A stretch of 64,000 nt of DNA from JADFGZ01 sp965222345. Its GTDB lineage: Bacteria; Acidobacteriota; Terriglobia; 2-12-FULL-54-10. The stretch is from the NCBI GenBank assembly GCA_965222345.1, contig CBDCTS010000007.1:1550001-1614000 (forward strand), read 5' to 3'. Position numbers and translations under genes: made by a program. Under the pieces are notes generated by a model that was not told the origin of the DNA, searched no databases, and was given only the letters and a program-made list of their open reading frames with translations. Of the stretch, positions 60,060-64,000 are shown one piece after another; the first letter of the stretch is position 1, and every line of letters begins with the position of its first letter.

Positions 60060-60947
60060 ATGACTGCCAACAAGACTGAAGTGATCGACCCACGGATCGA
60101 ACGGATCGTTCAAAGCTATCTGGAACGGAAAATCAACCGGCGCGTTTTCTTTGAGCGGCTGATTGCCGTGACCGGCGCCTATCCCCTGGCTCACCATCTG
60201 CTGGAGACCAGCGGGATGGCAATGTCGGTTCTTTCCCAGGCCGAGTCCGCAGCCCTCGACGTTGAATCCACCGCAGTCAAATATCCCGGCGAGAAGGCTA
60301 CCCTGGAAGGGTACTTGAGCCGCCCCCGAGAGGCGGGACCTTATCCGACTGTGATCGTCATCCACGAAAACCGTGGCTTGAACGACCACATCCGCGACGT
60401 GGCCCGCCGGTTGGCCTCCCAAGGATATGTGGCGCTAGCCGTTGACATGTTGTCCCGGCAAGGAGGGACGGCCTCCATGCCGGACCCGGACGCGGCCCGA
60501 TCTGTCTTCCGGGACATAGCCGACCAAGACGTAGTGCGAGACCTCAACGCCGCTTACGACTACCTGCAAGCCCATGTCATGGTTCGGCAGGGCCGGACGG
60601 GCGTGATCGGCTTCTGCTGGGGAGGGCAGCGGTCCTTCCTGTACGCCACCGCCAATCCCAATCTGAAGGCTGCGGTGGTTTTCTACGGCTCCTCGCCGGA
60701 CCAGGACGCACTGTCCGGCATTCAGGCCCCCGTGCTGGCCAACTATGGCGAGACCGACCAGCGGGTTACCTCCGGGGTTGCAGCCACCGAGGCGGCTATG
60801 AAGCGGCTGGGCAAGAGCTACGATTACAAAATTTATCCCGGCGCGGGCCACGCCTTCTTTAACGATACCGGCCCCCGTTACGACTCAGCAGCCGCCGCAG
60901 ACGCCTGGAGCCGCACCCTCGCCTTCTTCAAACAGAACCTCGCTTGA
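60060..60947 (+). CDS. Dienelactone hydrolase family protein
   Basis: 295 residues from ATG 60060; the open frame opens at 60024. An N-terminal 65-residue helical extension (KTEVIDPRIERIVQSYLERK) is followed by the alpha/beta hydrolase: LEGYLSRPREAGPYPTVIVI, HENRGLNDHIRDVARRLASQ, and the catalytic Cys in VIGFCWGGQRSFLYAT. Asp and His of the triad are in LANYGETDQRVTSGV and YPGAGHAFFNDTG. The extension includes a twin-Arg-like NRRVFFERL, so export is possible. It hydrolyses dienelactone-like esters. Confidence 0.87.
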   Translation: MTANKTEVIDPRIERIVQSYLERKINRRVFFERLIAVTGAYPLAHHLLETSGMAMSVLSQAESAALDVESTAVKYPGEKATLEGYLSRPREAGPYPTVIVIHENRGLNDHIRDVARRLASQGYVALAVDMLSRQGGTASMPDPDAARSVFRDIADQDVVRDLNAAYDYLQAHVMVRQGRTGVIGFCWGGQRSFLYATANPNLKAAVVFYGSSPDQDALSGIQAPVLANYGETDQRVTSGVAATEAAMKRLGKSYDYKIYPGAGHAFFNDTGPRYDSAAAADAWSRTLAFFKQNLA

Positions 60948-61117
60948 AGGAACAAAAATTCAGGCAAGCGTAGTTGTTAGGATATGTTGCAGGATATGTA
61001 GCAGGGTATGCACCGGCCATTTCTTGCATCTGTCCGCTGATTGTGTGTTCCGCTCCTCCCGTCCCCCATTTACAAACCCGCCTCGAATTGGAACTGCCGC
61101 CTTGCCGCGCTACCGGC

Positions 61118-62056
61118 TCAAGACTGAACAGCCTCCATTACCATGCTCGCCAGCTCCCGCCGGTCCTCGGCGGAGCGCATCACCGTCTGCGCCACCACCG
61201 CTCGCATCCCCTTCTGCTCCACGCTCTCCCTCTGCAGGGCGTCTTGCTTGTCCAGCACGAAGACATTTACGAAGTCCCGGTACAGCTCCGCCACCGCCGC
61301 TGCGGAAGCGCCGTAACCAAGCGACGCTAGGTTGCCGGCGGCTGGCCCCTTCAGCGCGCGGCCTCCGACGATGGGACTGATGGCAGCCACCTGCGCCGAA
61401 GTGTTTCGCAGCGCCTCCCGTATTCCTGAAACTGCCAGTATCGGACCGATGCTCAGAATCGGGTTGCTCGGAGCCACGATCACTGCCTCTGCGCTGCTGA
61501 GCGATTCCAGCACGCCCGGCGCGGGTTTGCTGGCGGCAGCTTTTGAGAAATCGGCCTCCAGCACCTCCGGCTGCTGGCGCAGCTTCACGAAGTATTCCTG
61601 AAAGGAAAGCTCGCCTTGATCGGTCCGCAGGCGCGTTCCGGCTGGGTCATCCGTCATGGGCAGAAGGCGAGGCAGCACGCGGCCACCCGCTTCGAACGTG
61701 CGGCACAACTCCTCGACGGCTTCCGAAAGCGTCGCGCCCTGCCGCAGCAGCCTCGTTCGGCGCAGGTGCGTGGCCAGGTCGCGGTCGCCCAGGCGAAACC
61801 AGGTCTCCTCGCCCATGCGCTCCAGCGCCGCCAGGCAATGAAACGTCTCTTCGGCCCGGCCCCACCCCTGCTTGCGGTCCACCACTCCCGCCAGGGTATA
61901 GAGCACGGTGTCGATATCCGGGGAGACGTGGAGGCCGTGAAACTCGGCGTCATCGCCGGTGTTGGCGATGACGGTGATCTGGTTCGGGGGCATCACAGCC
62001 GCCAGCCCTTCCAGAAATTTAGCGGCGCCCACGCCGCCTGCCAGTACAGCGATCAT
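61118..62056 (-). CDS. cofD: CofD, 2-phospho-L-lactate (or phosphoenolpyruvyl) transferase
   Basis: 312 residues. It transfers a phospholactyl or phosphoenolpyruvyl group to Fo in F420 synthesis. MIAVLAGGVGAAKFLEGLAA, then ITVIANTGDDAEFHGLHVSP and DIDTVLYTLAGVVDRKQGWG, ETFHCLAALERMGEETWFRL and the LSIGPILAVSGIREAL region are characteristic. The cofE gene lies 1.06 kb upstream on the same strand, separated by an unrelated gene. F420-dependent enzymes are not in the window. Confidence 0.94.
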   Translation of the reverse strand: MIAVLAGGVGAAKFLEGLAAVMPPNQITVIANTGDDAEFHGLHVSPDIDTVLYTLAGVVDRKQGWGRAEETFHCLAALERMGEETWFRLGDRDLATHLRRTRLLRQGATLSEAVEELCRTFEAGGRVLPRLLPMTDDPAGTRLRTDQGELSFQEYFVKLRQQPEVLEADFSKAAASKPAPGVLESLSSAEAVIVAPSNPILSIGPILAVSGIREALRNTSAQVAAISPIVGGRALKGPAAGNLASLGYGASAAAVAELYRDFVNVFVLDKQDALQRESVEQKGMRAVVAQTVMRSAEDRRELASMVMEAVQS

Positions 62057-62160
62057 GTCAAAGCCAATAACAAAGCCATTGCCCCGATCCTCTGTATATC
62101 TTTTATCTCCCTTTTTTGCAATAGGTTAGCTGGATATCGGAAGTTTTGAAATGGCTTTGT

Positions 62161-62181
62161 TTTGCAAAAAAACTTTTTTTC
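62161..62181. repeat. Inverted copy of the AAAAAGTTTTTTTGC repeat, locus B
   Basis: TTTGCAAAAAAACTTTTTTT is the inverse of 39790-39810, and the flanks (AATGGCTTTGTT against GAACCCATT) are similar. It lies downstream of the 226-residue gene. Confidence 0.6.
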
Positions 62182-62205
62182 GGCGCCTGCCTTCCGGTTT
62201 ATAAC

Positions 62206-62886
62206 TTACTCCCGGCTGCCGGCAGCATCAGCGGACTCCGAGCCTCTCTCGCCGACCAGTCCGCCTCTGGAGCGTCTGGCCCGAGCTGCCTGCAGGCGTT
62301 GGAACTCTTGCAGCGCGCTGTAGAAACTCCGCTCCAGCCAGCCCTCGTAACGGGAGAGCTTCACAAAGCTGTCTGCCCCCTCGCTGTCGCTGATGAAGGC
62401 GTGACCCAGCGTAGAGCTCTCGGTTTTTTGCTGAGCCAGCGCATGCTCCTCCAGGGCTTTGGAAGCAGACTTCTCCTTGGGGACCGGTTTTTTCTTGTAT
62501 AATTTATCCAACTCTGGAGTATCCGGCATCCATTCATAGCCGCTCCAATTTTGCTTCGCTACGATCTCGTAATAGTTCCAAGCGAACAAGCCGGATTCCA
62601 GCCCGCTCAGCCGTCGAATTCTCCAGGCCAGCGCGGTAATGCGGTCGGCCAGCAGCAACTCCAGTTCTCCCACCGGCTTCAGCCCGGCGGAAAGCTCCTC
62701 TCGGAAAGCCAGCCAATCGCTCTCTTTCTCTCCGGGCAACAGCAGTTGCCGGGAGTGCAGGCCATGCTTCAAGGCATTCCATCGGACGGCAATCTTGCCC
62801 GCAGGCGTTTTTGGCCCGGTGGAACGCAGGGCGTTTTGCCGGTTTGCCTTTACCATTCGCTGTGAGGTCGGTTTCGTGTCGCTCAT
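62206..62886 (-). CDS. Hypothetical protein of a multicopy NRxNAxxSTGPxT family
   Basis: 226 residues. It begins with KANRQNALRSTGPKTPAGKI, AVRWNALKHGLHSRQLLLPG and continues with LKPVGELELLLADRITALAW, a family I remember as repeated many times in Acidobacteriota, Planctomycetes and deltaproteobacteria genomes. The biochemical role is unknown. The N-terminus is DNA-binding-like (basic, Arg/Lys-rich). It is flanked by palindromic and 9-bp repeats that recur at 39.5-40.0 kb, so it may be linked to a repeat family. It separates cofD from cofE. Confidence 0.7.
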   Translation of the reverse strand: MSDTKPTSQRMVKANRQNALRSTGPKTPAGKIAVRWNALKHGLHSRQLLLPGEKESDWLAFREELSAGLKPVGELELLLADRITALAWRIRRLSGLESGLFAWNYYEIVAKQNWSGYEWMPDTPELDKLYKKKPVPKEKSASKALEEHALAQQKTESSTLGHAFISDSEGADSFVKLSRYEGWLERSFYSALQEFQRLQAARARRSRGGLVGERGSESADAAGSRE

Positions 62887-62914
62887 CTGTTTTCCTCCAT
62901 AGTATGTAGGTAGC

Positions 62915-62930
62915 GGCAGGCATTCCTGCC
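62915..62930. repeat. GGCAGGCATTCCTGCC palindrome, locus B
   Basis: This palindrome is the inverse of 39998-40013. Both are flanked by TAGGTAG on one side and TG/GCC on the other, giving about 25 matching bases. It lies just upstream of the 226-residue gene. Confidence 0.7.
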
Positions 62931-63010
62931 TGCCCTGCAGGGAACAGGCCTCCAGGCCTCTCCCCGCTTCCTACCGCCATCATAATCCGACCGCAGGGAA
63001 AACTTGAGGG

Positions 63011-63068
63011 AAGCTCGGAAGATTCGGTAGGCTCGGTAGATTCGGAAGATTCGGTAGAACGAGTTCGG
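63011..63068. repeat. 9-bp tandem repeats (GATTCGGTA type), locus B
   Basis: About six units of the kind AGATTCGGT, GGCTCGGTA, GATTCGGAA with 9-bp period, the same unit as at 39483-39571. They lie between the 226-residue gene and cofE. Confidence 0.75.
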
Positions 63069-63113
63069 AAGGACTGGACCACGGCCAGACGAAAACCCGT
63101 CTCCGGGCCATCC

Positions 63114-63923
63114 CTACCGGAACAGGTCCTTCTCTTTGGGCCGAATCAGGTCGGCGGCTTTGCCCGGCCCCGGCGCCCAGGGGAAATTCCGAATCATCGC
63201 CGCCGGACAGCCGGAGGTCTTCCCCATCACCAATTCCGCTGCTGCGGCCATCTCATCGGCTGTAGCGATTACGGTGGCCGCAAGCGGATTCCCCTGCCGG
63301 TCCACGCCGCCCCGGTAGTCGCGCAACGGCTTGAAACCGGCTGCGCCGATGGCGACGTTGGTCAGGCCTTCGCGCCAGGGCCGCCCGAAGGTGTCGGAGA
63401 TGATTACGGCCAGCCGCTTGCCCGTCGCTCTGCCCAGTTCCTCCAGCAGCCGCTCGGCGGAGGCGTCCGGGTCGGCGGGCAGCAAGGAAACCCATCCCTG
63501 GGGGACGTTCGAGCTATCCACACCGGCGTTGGCGCAGACCAGTCCCTGATGAGTCTCTACGATAAGGACTCCGGCATCCCCTCGCTCGTCCCTGCGCGCC
63601 TCCATTCTGACCACGCGCCTGCTCTCCCGCAGGATGACCTCCAGATGCCTTGGGTCCTTTCCCAGCTTCTCCGCCAGCGAGAGGGCGGAGGGAGAAGGCT
63701 CTACACTGTTCAGCTCCACCATGCGCCCTTCGGCCTTGGAGACGACTTTCTGCGCCACTACCAGCACGTCGCCGTCTTGCAGGCCCGGTCCCTTCTGCTC
63801 GATCGCCTGCACCAGCAAAGCGGCCAGGGGATCGCCGCAGACGATTTCCGGCAGGCCCGTGATCGCAAGAATTTCGAGCCTCTCCGGCGGCGGCTGGTCC
63901 GATGTTTGTGGTGTTTGAGGCAT
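63114..63923 (-). CDS. cofE: CofE/FbiB-type F420-0:gamma-glutamyl ligase
   Basis: 269 residues from ATG 63923 (MPQTPQTSDQPPPERLEILA); the open frame extends 21 codons upstream. The enzyme adds glutamates to F420-0 with GTP. EILAITGLPEIVCGDPLAAL, then DGDVLVVAQKVVSKAEGRMV, GLVCANAGVDSSNVPQGWVS and AVIISDTFGRPWREGLTNVA, then IGAAGFKPLRDYRGGVD are the family blocks. It has no FbiB nitroreductase extension. It is on the same strand as cofD. The last 77 bases of the window hold no further gene. Confidence 0.94.
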   Translation of the reverse strand: MPQTPQTSDQPPPERLEILAITGLPEIVCGDPLAALLVQAIEQKGPGLQDGDVLVVAQKVVSKAEGRMVELNSVEPSPSALSLAEKLGKDPRHLEVILRESRRVVRMEARRDERGDAGVLIVETHQGLVCANAGVDSSNVPQGWVSLLPADPDASAERLLEELGRATGKRLAVIISDTFGRPWREGLTNVAIGAAGFKPLRDYRGGVDRQGNPLAATVIATADEMAAAAELVMGKTSGCPAAMIRNFPWAPGPGKAADLIRPKEKDLFR

Positions 63924-64000
63924 TTGTCCTGTTGTTAGCAAGTTAAAATGTCCGGTATATGTAGCAAGTGAAATGTCCGCTTTCATGATTCTACCGAAAG

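Overview
The window looks like a chromosomal segment of an Acidobacteriota-type bacterium (inference, no 16S rRNA here). It has a giant TonB-dependent receptor with a carboxypeptidase-like N-terminal domain, secreted DinB proteins, F420 genes (cofD, cofE), a YpdA-type bacillithiol disulfide reductase, lipid A genes (fabZ-lpxA-lpxI), and an in-frame UGA used as a selenocysteine codon.

About 1-18 kb is an accessory region full of insertion-sequence debris. It holds an S24/LexA-like repressor, an HU gene beside a truncated HIT gene, broken antitoxin, IS66 and resolvase genes, a divergent Nramp-family transporter, an IS that cut an IS3 element, and two IS6-family elements flanking a stomatin/NfeD operon plus a cut IS1380 transposase. 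It also holds a 131-bp MITE with IS6-like ends and a FitAB-type toxin-antitoxin pair. In the middle sits a compact four-gene cluster (nucleotidyltransferase-like protein, XRE/M78 metallopeptidase, Beta-family protein, convergent sce7726-family protein) behind a promoter with a perfect palindrome. This is my best candidate for an undescribed, probably defensive, system. The 3' half of tRNA-Pro at 17.9 kb probably marks the island's right edge.

About 18-33 kb is mixed. It has the TonB receptor, a kelch lipoprotein, an amidohydrolase lipoprotein, a 1-Cys peroxiredoxin, two beta-propeller genes (one frameshifted), an outer-membrane barrel, tRNA-Ser(CGA) behind a decayed integrase, a TM2 protein, and a PIN toxin-antitoxin pair with a palindromic operator.

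About 33-64 kb is mostly core genome with accessory insertions. It carries argJ, an M20 peptidase, fabZ-lpxA-lpxI, a KAP ATPase, a sulfate assimilation unit (sat, cysH), ypdA, lepA, smc, a TcmP/Gp37-Gp68 pair, gatB, a selenocysteine-containing Bcp peroxiredoxin, DinB paralogs, a dienelactone hydrolase, and cofD and cofE. The sulfate genes follow an apparently leaderless 30-codon leader ORF with a Cys-Cys-Cys-Pro-Cys run, a hairpin around those codons and an intrinsic terminator. That layout is a cysteine-sensing attenuator. Two loci (39.5-40.0 kb and 62.1-63.1 kb) share three different repeat types and probably belong to one repeat family linked to the 226-residue protein between cofD and cofE.
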